NCBI RefSeq assembly: GCF_026745355.1
Contig: NC_079207.1
Coordinates: forward strand, 31,595,408-31,659,407
DNA length: 64,000 nucleotides
Direction: 5' to 3'
Origin: Beta vulgaris subsp. vulgaris
Taxonomy: Eukaryota; Streptophyta; Magnoliopsida; Caryophyllales; Amaranthaceae
Shown here: in pieces, positions 43,419-54,797 of the stretch
Position numbering within the stretch: position 1 is the stretch's first letter
Layout: each line of letters opens with the position of its first letter
Notes under the pieces: model-generated
Databases searched by the model: none
What the model saw: only the letters and a program-made list of their open reading frames with translations
Told to the model about the DNA's origin: nothing
Program-made: the position numbers and the translations under genes

Positions 43419-44336
43419 GCTACATACACTTGTGTACACCTTCTGGCTCAAAATATCAACAGCTCCTTTACACTCTTTTCTTACTAAATTAAGCATGAGG
43501 AGGTTTGAAAGCTTCCAAAGAAGTACAACTTCACTGCACTGCCTGTGTTCAAGAGAGAACACACTATGTCACTGGAGATAGGTTTTTAGTATGTCAATTG
43601 AGATTGAGAGACCATGCTACTAGCTTTGTTTTCCTAACATAAAGGAGGTACAAATCTTAATTTGGTTGAGAGGTGGAACAGAGAAATAGATAGGAAAAGC
43701 AACCAAGATTTTATTACTTGACCATATATGAAAGAACAGAGACTGTTCTGAGTCAAGAACCAGGAAGAGATATTCATCTGACAAACAAGATGAAAATTGA
43801 ATCTAAATCCAGACACTAGTGGGAAGAGTTCTCATCTAACCGAAAAGAAAAACCCAACATATATATACTCTGGTCATATATAAATTCAGTGAAATACTAA
43901 AGCATCATCTGCCTGAAGGAGGACTCTAGCCTCAGATCTACTAAGACAATGCCAGCCCAGAGATGTAACAACGACAAGATTTCAGGGGGGGGAGGCCAGT
44001 TACTTGTATTTGGCTACAAAAGTCCCCTGTAGCCATTGAACCTCCTTTCTTAGCACTTCCTAAGACACTTTATGGTCTCTCTGACCTCCCATCAATAGTT
44101 TAACTGTTAATTCTGATTAATATAGATGTTTGATTTTGTGGTCTTTTCTGAGATTTATAAGTTACCAAACCTAAATCTTTCTAAATATTTAAATTTTAAG
44201 GAGTTATTGATAACACTGAAGTTAGATCTTGGCTTGCTGACATTTCTGCATAGTTTTATGCGGATAGGATAAAGTTGTCAAAGTCTAATCTTGTAATAAA
44301 GTTGTCAAAGTCTAGTCTAGCCTTTTCTAGTAGTGT
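43419..44336. other. Gene-free stretch
   Basis: No gene or clear repeat was recognised. It probably contains the unmarked boundary between the CACTA-type gene and the truncated chromovirus. Confidence 0.4.
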
Positions 44337-46400
44337 AAGTGTGAGTTTTGTTTGGAGAAAGTAGCATTTTTGGGTCACTATGTGTCTAAAGAAGGAATCT
44401 CTATAGATTATGCTAAGAGTCAAGCTGTTAGTGAGTAGTGGCCAACTCCAAAGAGTGTATCAGATATTAGAAGTTTCCTAGGTCTAGCTGGCTATTATAG
44501 GAGATTTTTGAGAGATTTCTCGAATGACCAATTTGGTGAAGAAAAAGTCAAAGTTTGAGTGGAGTGAGAAGTGTGAAGAAGCTTTCCAGATTTTAAAGGA
44601 ACGTTTAACCTATGTACCTGTTTTAACCCTACCTAATGGAAATGATAGATTTGAGGTGTATAGTGATGCTTCAAAGAATGGTTTGGGATGTGTGTTACAG
44701 CAGAATGGGAAGGTAATCGCGTCTGCGTCGCGTCAGTTGAAACCTTATAAGGCCAATTACCCTACCCGTGATCTAGAGTTAGCTGCTATCGTATTTGCCT
44801 TGAAAATTCGGATACATTACCTTTATGGGGTAACTTGTAAGATATTTACCGACCATAATAGTTTGAAGTACATTTTTAGCCAGAAAGACCTCAATATGAG
44901 ACAGAGAAGATGGTTGGAGTTGATTAAGGGCTATGACCTCAATATGAGACAGTGAGGCAAGATTGAGCGCCCTATCATTGGGATTGTCAGTTTTTGACGA
45001 GATCAAAGAGGGTCAAAATTGGGGATGAGCACCTAAATAAGATTAAGGAGAAGATGAAGCAAGGTAAGAAAGTCAATTTTAATATCTAGGAAGATGGAAG
45101 TTTGAGGTTTAAGAGAAGGTGGTGTTTACCATAAAAATGTGATGAGCTTAAGAGACGTCTTATGGATAAGGGGCATAGCACTCCGTATTCTGTGCACCCT
45201 GGGGTGACAAGTTGTATAAAGACCTCAAAGAGATCTATTGGTGGCCAAATATGAAGCATAAGGTCGCTGAATTTGTGTATAAGTATCTAACTTGGCAGAA
45301 AGTGAAGATTGATAATAAGAGACCCATGGGAAAGGTCCAATCCTTAGAGGTTCCTGGATGGAACTGAGATTCCATTTCAATGGATTTTGTGACTACGTTA
45401 CCTAGAAAGATAAATGCCAATGATACTATTTGGGTTATTGTGGATCATCGGACGAAGTCTGCCATGTTCATGCCAATTAAAGAGACATGGAAGAAGAAAC
45501 AACTTGCGAAGACGTATATTAAGCATGTAGTGAGATTGCATGGGGTTCCAAAAGATATTATTTATGATCGTGCTTCGAGATTCCTCTCGGAGTTTTGGAA
45601 AAAAAGGTCTAATTGAATCTTAGGACAACATTAAAAATGAATACTGCCTTTCACCCTACAACTAATAGTCAGATTGAGAGGATTAACCAAAGTATGGAAG
45701 ATATGTTGAGAGCATGCGCTATTGATTTCCAAGGTAGTTGGGAAGACTAATTAGACTTGATTGATTTTTCATACGACAATAGTTATCATGCGAGTATTAA
45801 GATGGCACCTTTTGAGGCATTGCGTGGAAAGAAGTGTAGAAGTCCGATTTGCTGGAATGATTTTAGTGAGAATATAGTATTGGGGACAAAATTTATTGAG
45901 GAGACTGTTTAGAATGTCAAGTTGATTCAGGCTAGAATTCAAGCTGCTCAAGATAGGCAAAAGAGTTATGCCGATTTAAAGCGACGTGAACTGAGTTCGC
46001 AATAGGTGATAAAGTATTTATGAAAGTATCACCAACTAAGGGAGTGATGAGATTTGGGAAAAAGGGAAAATTAAGTGCCAAATATGTAGGCTCGTATGAG
46101 ATTTTGTACAAAATTGAGAAGGTAGCTTATAGGTTGGCTTTGCCAATGGTGTCTGAGATGATGCACGATGTGTTCAACTCAAGCGTTATATCCCTGATGA
46201 GCGTCACAATTTGGAGCATGAGAGGATTCAAATTGATAGTAGCCTCACATACGAGGAAAGACCTGTGAAAATTCTTGATAAGAAGGTGCGTAGTACACGT
46301 TATAAGGATGTAAGTATTGTAAAAGTGCTTTTTGGTCTAACCATGAGTCTGAAGAGGCAATGTGGGAAGCCGAATATGCAATGAGGAAGAAGTATCCATA
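44337..46400 (+). pseudogene. Tekay-like chromovirus pol remnant (RT end, RNase H, integrase, chromodomain)
   Basis: Plus strand. 44337 onward: [40 protein letters not shown] (RT thumb). 44524-44955: [57 protein letters not shown] and [20 protein letters not shown] (RNase H). About 45180-45700: HPGVT, then ISMDFVTTLPRKINANDTIW, VDHRTKSAMFMPIKE and VRLHGVPKDIIYDRASRFLS (integrase), followed by MKVSPTKGVMRFGKKGKLSA and YVGSYEILYKIEKVAYRLAL. The end has RSTRYKDVSIVKVL and SEEAMWEAEYAMRKKYP, the chromodomain-like tail that names chromoviruses. Many stops and frameshifts. Gag, protease and most of RT are missing. Confidence 0.88.
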
Positions 46401-46945
46401 ATTGTTCCTTGAGGTGAGTTACGAGGGCGTAACTCGTTTTCTTTAACGGGGGTAGAATGCGATAGAATTTCGCACTTTTTACCTATTTTATGATATTTTA
46501 ATGCATTTTGATGCTTATTTTAGCGATTTGCACATTTTTGTGCAATATAAATAGATTCCCCGCATGTAAAGTGTGTTCAGGAGTAACACAAATGATTTTC
46601 TAAAAAAGTTGGTGAAGTGTGCAAATGAGTGGCACAAGTGTTTCTCAAATGAAAGTTGAGTCTAAAACTTTTGAAAATACGTGGGTTTCCTGTCAACTTT
46701 CGGGACGAAACTTCTTTTAAGAGGGGTAGATTGTAATCCCCTGTAAATTTATGCATTTTGTAGATATGTTTTAATGTATAGTTATTTATATTTAAATATA
46801 TTTTAGTATTTAAATGATTCATTTCTTCAAAGGACGACTATTTGAAAGTCAAAGGAATTATTTTAATGATTTGAAGAAGTTAAAATATTTTGTTTAGGCG
46901 TGCTTTGGAAAATATTTGAATTATCTAAAACACTTTTTGAAGTTG

Positions 46946-48279
46946 CACTAGTAGAATAAATGCTTATTGTTGCGGTCATTAAGTGGCGTACTGCGGCGGT
47001 TTTGACCGCGCAGCAATTAATGGGGCAGCAATACGTAATTAATATAATACTGCGGTTTTTGGGCAAAACCGCGGCAATAGGTTTATTTTTTTATAAAAGA
47101 GTACAACATATTGCTGCGGTTTTGGCTAGGAACGGCAGCAATATCTTAGTCTACTATTGCGGTTGTTAAACAAAACCGCAGCAATATGTCCTGGTACAGC
47201 CAAAAAGAATTTTTTTTTTTTTTTTTGCATTTTACAATTAAATTTGAAAGAATAAAACCAACAACAAACCCATCTACTATCAATCTCTCATTCAAGGATA
47301 CTATTGCAGCATTGAAATACAATAACAACACAAATGCAACTAAACCAAACCGCTACATATTCAATAAAAATAATATTTATAAACCCTAATTACAACAATA
47401 TATTAAAAAAATCAAAACAAAGCTGATAAGGAAAGATTTCAAAAAAACGAAAAAAAAAATACAGATACAGAGGTAAATGGAATTAATAAAGAACAAATGG
47501 CGAGTTACAGATACAAAGGTACATGGAATTAACAAGGAAAGATTTCAAAAAAATGAAAAAAAAATACAGATACTGCGAATTTTCGCTAAGAGGGTGATTT
47601 CGAGCAAATTGCGAACAAATTTCACCGGAGAGGAAGACGAACAGATTTGCCGGAGACGAAGACGAACAACTTCGAAGACAGCGTCGGTCTAAGCGGACAG
47701 CAAGGTCAAGAGGAGTTTCACGGAAAGGGATGTTTTCACGGCGGTTTAAAAAGGATGAGATTTCATCCGGGGGTTTTCCTTGGTGGAGTGAGTCTGACTC
47801 GGAGTGGGGCAGCGAGATTATCGCCGGAGATTATGAGGAGAGATGAGAAAATAGAGGAGTGAGAAAGATGAGAGGTTGAGAGCAGAGTGAGAGAGAGAGG
47901 TTGAAGAGAGAGGCTGAAGAGAGGTGTGTAACTGTGTAAGGAAACAAAAACCCTAAGTGATAGAAACGCATGTTTTATACCGTTTTTTAATATCTTTAAA
48001 TAATATTATTGTGGTTTCTTGCAAGAACCGCAACAATATATTAAAATATTATTTTTAATATTATTTTATTATATTGCTGCGGTTTTTAACCAGAACCGCA
48101 GCAATATTTCGGTCAAATAGTCAACTTTTTAAAAAAAAAAAATCATGTTGATACCATATTGCTGCGGTTTTAGGCCAAAACCGCAGCAATATCTTTATTT
48201 TATATTTATATTTTCTTTTCACGTGCTATATTGCAGCGTATGAGTAAAACCGCAGCAATAAGCAATTATTCTACTAGTG
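46946..48279. mobile_element. Non-autonomous CACTA element, TTGCTGCGG family (second copy)
   Basis: It starts CACTAGTAGAATAAATGC and ends GCAATTATTCTACTAGTG, flanked by TTG on both sides (46943-46945 and 48280-48282). Subterminal repeats ATTGCTGCGGTTTT and complement are at both ends, as in 6044-7563. The interior (47400-47960) read on minus resembles a gene 5' region (AAACCCTAA-like start near 47950, CT-rich leader, Arg-rich codons), with no transposase. Sequence between the termini differs from the first copy. Confidence 0.93.
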
Positions 48280-48430
48280 TTGGAAAAGGATTTCTAAGTG
48301 GACATGAGGAACCTAAACACTAGTTGGATTAGGAAAACTACTCGTAGTTGGATATGGGGACACAAACACTAATTTCATCAATCATTAACTCTATTTGAGC
48401 CCAATCACCTTTTCATAAGGCAAGGGAAAG

Positions 48431-48440
48431 ATATATAAAC
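48431..48440 (+). promoter_or_regulatory. TATA box of the chromovirus LTR
   Basis: ATATATAAAC followed within about 30 bp by the C/T-rich sequence TTATTTTCTCTCTCC, the layout expected for a plant TATA box and transcription start inside an LTR (beginning of R). Confidence 0.55.
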
Positions 48441-49133
48441 CCCATATTTTTCCCACACAATTATTTTCTCTCTCCTCCTTTTCCCCCAAATATTTCGGCC
48501 TTCCTCTTCCTTTTTCCTCTCTCACGTTTTTCTTTTTCTTCTCCCTCACGGTTTCTTCTCCTCCTCCTCGCCGGCCGCGCCTCCTTGCCGCTTCTATTCC
48601 ACCGCCGCCTTAGTGTTGGTCGCTTTCTTCTTCTCCTTTACTTTGGTTTGTTTAATTTCTTCCTCCTCAAGTTATTTCCAATGCAAAGATTATGGTTTTA
48701 AGATTTATTTTAATATGATTATGTTTAAAAGTTATAGTTTGATGATTTAATTATGAATCTAAGTTATATGATTTATGTATTGAAGAAATAAAAATTCAGA
48801 TTTGCATATTAGGTTTAAATTGGATTTTTAATTATCAAAGCATGAATTTTTAGGGTTTTTAAGGTTGGAAAATCATAGTAGACTATTATAGTTTATCGAA
48901 TCAATTATTAGTATGATTTTAAATATATTTAAGTATGTTCAAAAATAGTTTAAATAAGTTATACGTTGCTGGAATTTTTAGTAACACACTTATTACAGTT
49001 TTAAAGCATTAAATTATTGATTTTTAAGGGGTTTTGGTGAAGGATTTATGGGTTAAGAGGATTTTAAACACTTTATATGCGGGTTTGAAACATTTTAAAG
49101 TTGCTGGAAATTTATAGTGTTGATTTGTGGTTA

Positions 49134-50027
49134 CACTAGAGGAAAAAAGTGCATCTGTCACAAGGTAACTGATACGGTTTGGCCCAAACCGCATCAATTA
49201 AAATATCTGATGCGGTTGTGGCCCGAAACCGCATCTGATTTTCGAACCGGCCTTATTTTCTCATTTTGGGCCAATAAAAAATGGAACCCTCAACAGTCAA
49301 CCCTAATTCCCTCAGATCCCCCAACCCCAAAATCGTCGTCATTCGTCAGTCGTTCGTCCCAAATTTCTTGATTGCGAAGAAGGAATCTCTTAATTGCGAA
49401 GATTGAAGCCAAGAAGCGAAAAATGAAGATGCGAAGAGGAAACCCCCAAGTTCGTCAGTCGTTCGTCACCATCTTCTAGTTTTTCAAATTTTAGGGTTCG
49501 AAATTTTGTATTTTTTTTTATAATTAGTTTCCTAAATCTAGGTTACGTTTTTAGTTTTCTTTTTGTAAGTCTAGGTTTCATCTTTTTATTTAGTTTTTTG
49601 TAATTGTTTTTGAAATTTTAGGGTGTTATTATGTTTTTTTTTATAATTAGTTTCCGATTTATTTTCGATTGGTTGTCATATGTACTAGATTTGTTGTAAC
49701 ATATTATATCTCAATTTCTGTTTGTTTTCCATTGTTGATTTCGTTCTAAATTCGTGTAATGTATTTCATTGTTGTTGATATGTTGTTGTTGTTGATATGT
49801 TGTTGTTGTTGCTGATTGTCGTTGTTGCAATTTTTTTTAAAAAAAAACTTTTCGCACACTTTCTGGTGCGGTCCTGTTCAAAACCGCATCAGTATCTGAC
49901 GAATCTGATGCGGTTTTGGACTGGATCAGTATATTTCTCGTACTGCTGCGAGCCCACCTGATGCGGACCAAAATCGCATCAGTAAGCCCGATTTTGACCG
50001 CATTAGATGGGCTTTTTTCCACTAGTG
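49134..50027. mobile_element. Non-autonomous CACTA element, GATGCGG family
   Basis: It starts CACTAGAGGAAAAAAGTGC and ends GGCTTTTTTCCACTAGTG, flanked by TTA on both sides (49131-49133 and 50028-50030). Subterminal repeats GATGCGGTTT/AAACCGCATC are in both orientations at both ends, the same word as at the end of the TNP2-bearing element (38640-38851). The interior has CCCTAATTCCCTCAG, a TCGTCAGTCGTTCGTC motif twice, and T-rich sequence resembling a captured gene leader. No coding capacity for transposition. Confidence 0.94.
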
Positions 50028-51465
50028 TTATGTTGATTATTATTAGGCGGAGAATTCCTTGAAGCGATTTTTAAGGTTGTGAAAGTAGCCACCCGATTTA
50101 ATTTGTTTACACAAAGTATGTACATACCTATGTGTTGATGTGCTTAGTATCATGATTTTAAGGATGAGAATCATGTAGTATCATGTATAGGAACTATTTT
50201 GAGTTCATATATGATTTCTATAATGTTAGATTTGCATGTTTTATGCCGTTATGTGAAACATGTTGATTATGAGATTTATATTATGTTTGTATGGAAGATT
50301 GATGCAACCATATGGGATTTTGGAACTTTATTGTAATAATTCATATGAGGGATTAATATATATATATTTATTAGTTTGGATCGTGATTGAATCATGTTGT
50401 TCCCTTTATATTATTTCACTGCTTTATAAGGACCGAGGACCTTATTTGGTAAGTTGATATTTTATACCTTTGAAAGGTTGGTTGGTTGTTGGCTAGGTTC
50501 AACAAATAAGGAAGATTGGATTAAAGTTTGAAATAATCTTGGGTTGTTAAGTTGTTTAATCACTTAACTAATCCGAAAATAAAAATGGATGTTTATGATT
50601 GTATTGTCTATATTGCTTGTGAGTTATATGTAACAAGTAATAAGTGGTTAATCATGTAAAGTGAAACGTGGATAATAATAGTTTTAGACTTGTGCACGTC
50701 TGAAGTGTTGGACAAGTAGAGAGTTGGAGTATATAGTGGTAGCACATGACTTTTCCTAGGATCGGATTGATCACCATTCGTTTTATTATTTTAACGGTTC
50801 TTCGATATTGTTGGTCATGGGAATACGGAGTCGTGCCCGTATTTTGTCTTTCAGAGGGAACATTGGTTTTTAGTCAGACAACTCGTTCCATTGACTATTC
50901 CATTTAAAGTAAATAAAATGTTTGTTGGAAGTTTAGTTTAGTAATAGTTACCTGCAAGTTTATTATATTATTATTTATTCCTGTTTGTTATGTAGTAATA
51001 TCATGTTAGGATTATTTCTTTATTTATTATGTAGTACTCAGCTTTGTTGATTACGTGCTTTTGTTTGTGTGTGTTGATCATGGCTATGCCTTATTGATCT
51101 TTTGATGACCCATTTTGGTGAGCACTCTCTAGGTATCAATAGTGCATTGTCCATCTACAAGTTTGAAGATGATGCATCGTTGAGTTCGGGATTGGAGAGC
51201 TTGTATAGTATATTTATCATACTTTAAGTTTATACTTTTCTCTGTGGGTTTTGGTTTTAAGTTTGACTTTGAATTTATTGGTTTGACTTTTGTAGTTGAC
51301 TTTGTAGTTGACTAAGTTTCATTTATAAAGTTATTGAATATGTTTTCCGCTGCAAAATTCTGAATAAGCCGATATGTTATCACACGGGCGATAATACTTT
51401 GATGATTCTCTAAGTTTTATATTAAAAAGGTATTTTGAAAAAGAGAGAATTGTCGGGGTGTTACA

Positions 51466-51757
51466 CCCCCGAAATCCCATCCCCCTCTCCTACCACCCCT
51501 CTCCCCAACCACCCCCAAAATCCCCTCCCCCATCCCTTTCCCACCCCCTCCCTAGCCACCCCCAAAATCCCATCCCCCTCCTTTGCCACTCCTCAGCATT
51601 GAATTTCTCATCTTCAAATGTTGAAGGTTCTCTCATACTCATGTCGATACCAGAATATTCTCGCCTTCGCCATTACTCAAAATTTCATCGAGTCAACTAT
51701 GCCATTGCTCTGAGTTCTCAACTCCTTTTGAGATTCTAATCACTTTAACTCTTGTAT
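51466..51757. other. C-rich stretch after the chromovirus LTR
   Basis: Irregular repeats of a unit like CCACCCCCAAAATCCCATCC over about 130 bp (51466-51600), then unique sequence. No gene is seen. A similar G-rich tract, in the other orientation, lies inside the MULE-type element at 53737. Confidence 0.6.
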
Positions 51758-51985
51758 TTATCGTTGTGCTTTCTTCTGCTCAGATTCGTCTTCCTCAGAT
51801 GGCTCTAACTCGGTAGTTGATGGCGAACCTGTCGCCAAGTCCGCCACTCGGGAAGCTGAAGATGCCGATTCGAAGTCTTCGAATTTGATTCTCCCTAGCG
51901 TGTTTGGCCCTGAAGAACTCAAAGACTTTTTAATCATCACCGCCCATTTCTCCCCCTCCATCTCATAAACACTCGCATGCAACAC
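51758..51985 (-). CDS. Unrecognised reading frame (75 codons)
   Basis: The minus strand reads MLHASVYEMEGEKWAVMIKK, SLSSSGPNTLGRIKFEDFES and ends in an acidic stretch ELEPSEEDESEQKKAQR. The frame is open a little further upstream (CSSFSCSVDV). Composition looks protein-like, rich in Ser/Glu, rather than random AT-rich DNA, but I recognise no family, intron or promoter. It could be an exon captured by a transposon or chance. Confidence 0.25.
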   Translation of the reverse strand: MLHASVYEMEGEKWAVMIKKSLSSSGPNTLGRIKFEDFESASSASRVADLATGSPSTTELEPSEEDESEQKKAQR

Positions 51986-52812
51986 ATCGACACTACACGA
52001 GAAAGACGAGCAGTCAAGATTCTCCTACGGGTTAGTGTTAAGCTCGTGTTCTAAAAGAATCTGGAAGGTTGTGGGCCCCGAAGAGAGATCTGATTGGATG
52101 ATCTTGGTCGTTAATTGAAAATCGAGGTGGATTAATCAGAGGGTGGAGGAGGAAGGGATGTGAGATAGAAAGTGGAGGAGAGAGAATTGAAGTGGAGTTT
52201 TGCGCGAAGGATAGGGTGGGAATGTTGGAGTTTGTGGAGGGAGTTATGGAGAAGGGTGAAATTGAGTTGTTTGATTAAGAGGAGAGATAATATTGTTATG
52301 TATGTTCTGCCTGAAGCTGCTTTGCACTAGTTGTTTTCTGTGCCGGAGATTTGACAGGTTTTCGCCGGAGAATTGTCGGTGTTCGACATTTTTTAGAGGG
52401 AAGGGGGTATTGTGATTGTTGTGTTGTGAATAAAAGAAATTAAAAAAGAAAGAAAAAACGTATTTTACCTACTATAGCATGTCAATGACCTGCTGGGACC
52501 AATTCCGGCAAAAATAATGCATAATTAGAACTGTTCAGAAATAATCTGGAGTTAGGACTGAAAATGGCAGAATTACTATAGTTGGGAATGTTCCTATCAA
52601 TTTTTTCCTTTATCTATTTAAGACAAAATTTTAGCATTTTTAGGATAACTTTATTAAAATAAAGATTAATTTTCATTTTTAAAGGGTAACTTAAGAGTAA
52701 CTTTGACTAATATTAGAGTAACTTTAAGTTTTGATATTTTTCCCCACCTTCTTCTTCAACCTCTTCCCTTTTCTATTTCTCTCTCAACTTCCATAAAAAT
52801 GTGAAAATCTAA
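51986..52812. other. Gene-free stretch
   Basis: Purine-rich at 52140-52270 (could be the leader of the minus-strand frame, CT-rich on that strand). 52620-52740 contains GGATAACTTTATTA and AGAGTAACTTT repeats that resemble the element at the very end of the window (63765-64000). No gene is recognised. Confidence 0.5.
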
Positions 52813-53045
52813 GGAAAAATGGATCAAAATCCCCCCAATTTTGGGCGGTCCGCTTTTAATACCCCCAACTATGGATTATTTTTAAATACCCCCAACTTTG
52901 GGGGTGGTCCGCCAAAAATACTCCTTTTACCTGCTTTCACCGGAAGAACTGGTAAATACTTGCACGTGCTTTACTTGTGATCCATTTTTGCCTCGTTAAT
53001 TCACAACTTGATCATGTCTCTCCTTATCTCTTTCTTCCTTCTTCA

Positions 53046-53106
53046 ATGGCTTCCAAAGTTGTTTCTCCTCGCGATGATGTTTTACACCTTCACAAGGCCT
53101 TCAAAG
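53046..53106 (+). pseudogene. Annexin-like first exon captured in a MULE
   Basis: ATG at 53046, reading MASKVVSPRDDVLHLHKAFK, then a GTAATA donor in phase 1 at 53107. The SPRDD...L..AFKG pattern is the N-terminus of plant annexins just before the first calcium-binding repeat, where an early intron is common. Only this exon and part of the following intron are present, so no protein function is expected. The match is short and could be coincidence. Confidence 0.45.
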
Positions 53107-53736
53107 GTAATATCATTTTTCATCTCTTTGTGTTTTTTTTCTGCAATTCCATGTTTTTTTTTTATCTAATTATTTGAAGTGTTATATTTGTTTGTTTATA
53201 TGTAGTGAGAAATTGAAAATATCACTTTGGACTAATTTGACAAATTTCACTATATAAAATTGGGATAATTTTGTTCAATTCAAAACCCTAACTATCAACG
53301 TCAGTGGAATTTTGAATTCCCTTCATTTCTTTCCTTTTGAAAATTATTAATTAGCTCAATAATATAATGATCTCAGTTCTCAAAGGATTATTCAACCTGA
53401 TTTTTGAATATATGAGTGGAGTATGTTAAAGAATTTTCGAAGTGCATTGTTCTGTAATTTTCTGTGTAATAATGAAATATAGTGTGTGATCAAAGTGATG
53501 GTTTGATGGCTTCCTGCTTACTGCATCCACTACGTGATCATTTGTATATAAAGAAAGAATCTTCGAGTGTCAGTTACCATCTAGTATGCAGTTTTCGTGG
53601 CGAGGGCTTATTGATTATATGTGATAAAACATAGTAGAGTTAGAATTAATGGAAAGCTAAAAAAATGTTGTAGTTTGAGGCATGATGGTGAAAGGTTGAC
53701 GACATTTCTAGTCTTCGAGAAGGTGAGGTTGAAATT

Positions 53737-53905
53737 GGTGGGAGGGGGGTTGGGGGTGGTAAGGGTACGGTGGTAGGGGGCTGCTGGGGGTAGGGGTGGG
53801 GTGTGAGAAGGGTGGTAGGGGGCTGCCGGGGGTAGGGAGTGGGGTGTGGGAAGGGCGGTAGTGGCCAGTGGAAAAGTGGCAGTGGGTGGTAGTGGGGTGA
53901 GGGAA
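53737..53905. repeat. G-rich minisatellite inside the MULE-type element
   Basis: Repeats of GGTGGTAGGGGGCTGC(T/C)GGGGG and GTGGGGTGTG(G/A)GAAGGG over about 170 bp. Multiple runs of three or more G could form quadruplexes on this strand. Confidence 0.8.
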
Positions 53906-54136
53906 GGGTGGGAGTAAAATTGAAAATAAAAATAAAAGAGAGATAAAAATAAAAAAAATTACCTTGCTAACAGGTTACAAGTTATCTGGGTGTATTTTTA
54001 GCGGACCACCCCTAAAGTTGGAGGTATTTAAAAATAATTCAAAGTTGAGGGTATTTAAAAATAATTCAAAGTTGGGGGTATTAAAAACAAACCGTTCAAA
54101 GTTGGGGGTATTCTGATCCATTTTTCCAAAATCTAA

Positions 54137-54797
54137 ACAGTTCGAATTGCAACTCCATAAAATAGCAAATCGCTTAAATAAAATCAATCATCGTCATCAG
54201 CAAACCTTAGCTAGAATTAGCACCAGAAAGTTCCTCTCATCAGCATCAGTGCTATAATATGAATTATGAAGTTTCCTTGAAATTCTCAGACAGCATACTG
54301 GAAACCAACCATGCTTAAATGCTTATATCAAGATCAACAACCCCCAAGTCTTTCACTGTACTCTCAAAATTTTAAATGACCCATCTCTCTCCCCTCCCTT
54401 TCCATCTCAAATGCCTATCCAAGGAAGCTGTAAAGGACACTCATTAAGGAATGAAACAGTAAAATCCTATCTACTACGCATTGCACTGAAACTTGCTAAT
54501 ATGTCAATGACAAAAAAAAGCTTCCAATCACAGCTAACTGCACATTAAAGTTCTGATGTATACCTGTAGCACATACTACATACAATGTGCGACTCCCTTG
54601 GCCTACATTCTAGCTTCTAGAATTCGGAGGAGTCAATCATAAACGAGAAATTTGCAACTCAATTGAACCAAGAAAGAGAGACTGCACATCGCACCCCCAA
54701 ACAGCTGAAAACACAAACCATTCATATGCAGCTCCAGTGACTGGCTCGCAATACGAGACAACATTACAGTATAGTTCAACTTAATAAATACACCCCT
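54137..54797 (-). other. 3' flank / probable 3' UTR of the IST1-like gene
   Basis: Noncoding sequence downstream (minus strand) of the stop at 54798. No polyadenylation site was assigned. It ends at the target duplication of the MULE-type element. Confidence 0.5.

Larger units (their letters stand above)
44337..51465 (+). mobile_element. 5'-truncated Tekay-like chromovirus with its 3' LTR
   Basis: The pol remnant is followed by a purine-rich tract (AAGAGGGGTAGA at 46720-46731) and the LTR TGTAATCCCC...GGGGTGTTACA (46732-51465). Two CACTA elements are inserted in the LTR. The 5' LTR and gag are not in the window, so the target duplication cannot be checked. The fragment at 3034-3503 comes from a related LTR. 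Confidence 0.87.
46732..51465 (+). repeat. 3' LTR of the chromovirus, interrupted by two CACTA elements
   Basis: It starts TGTAATCCCCTG after the purine tract and ends GTCGGGGTGTTACA. Removing the insertions 46946-48279 and 49134-50027 with one copy of each 3-bp duplication leaves about 2.5 kb. It contains the promoter region (TATA box at 48431) and a CT-rich leader downstream. Confidence 0.88.
52813..54127. mobile_element. Pack-MULE-like TIR element
   Basis: A perfect 9-bp duplication AAAATCTAA flanks it (52804-52812 and 54128-54136). Termini are inverted: GGAAAAATGGATCA at the left and TGATCCATTTTTCC at the right. Behind them are tandem repeats of ACCCCCAACTTTGGGGG type (left) and AAAGTTGGGGGTATT (right, four units). 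The interior carries an annexin-like first exon and a G-rich minisatellite, no transposase. Nine-base duplications identify Mutator-type movement, and gene fragments inside such TIRs define Pack-MULEs. Confidence 0.9.
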
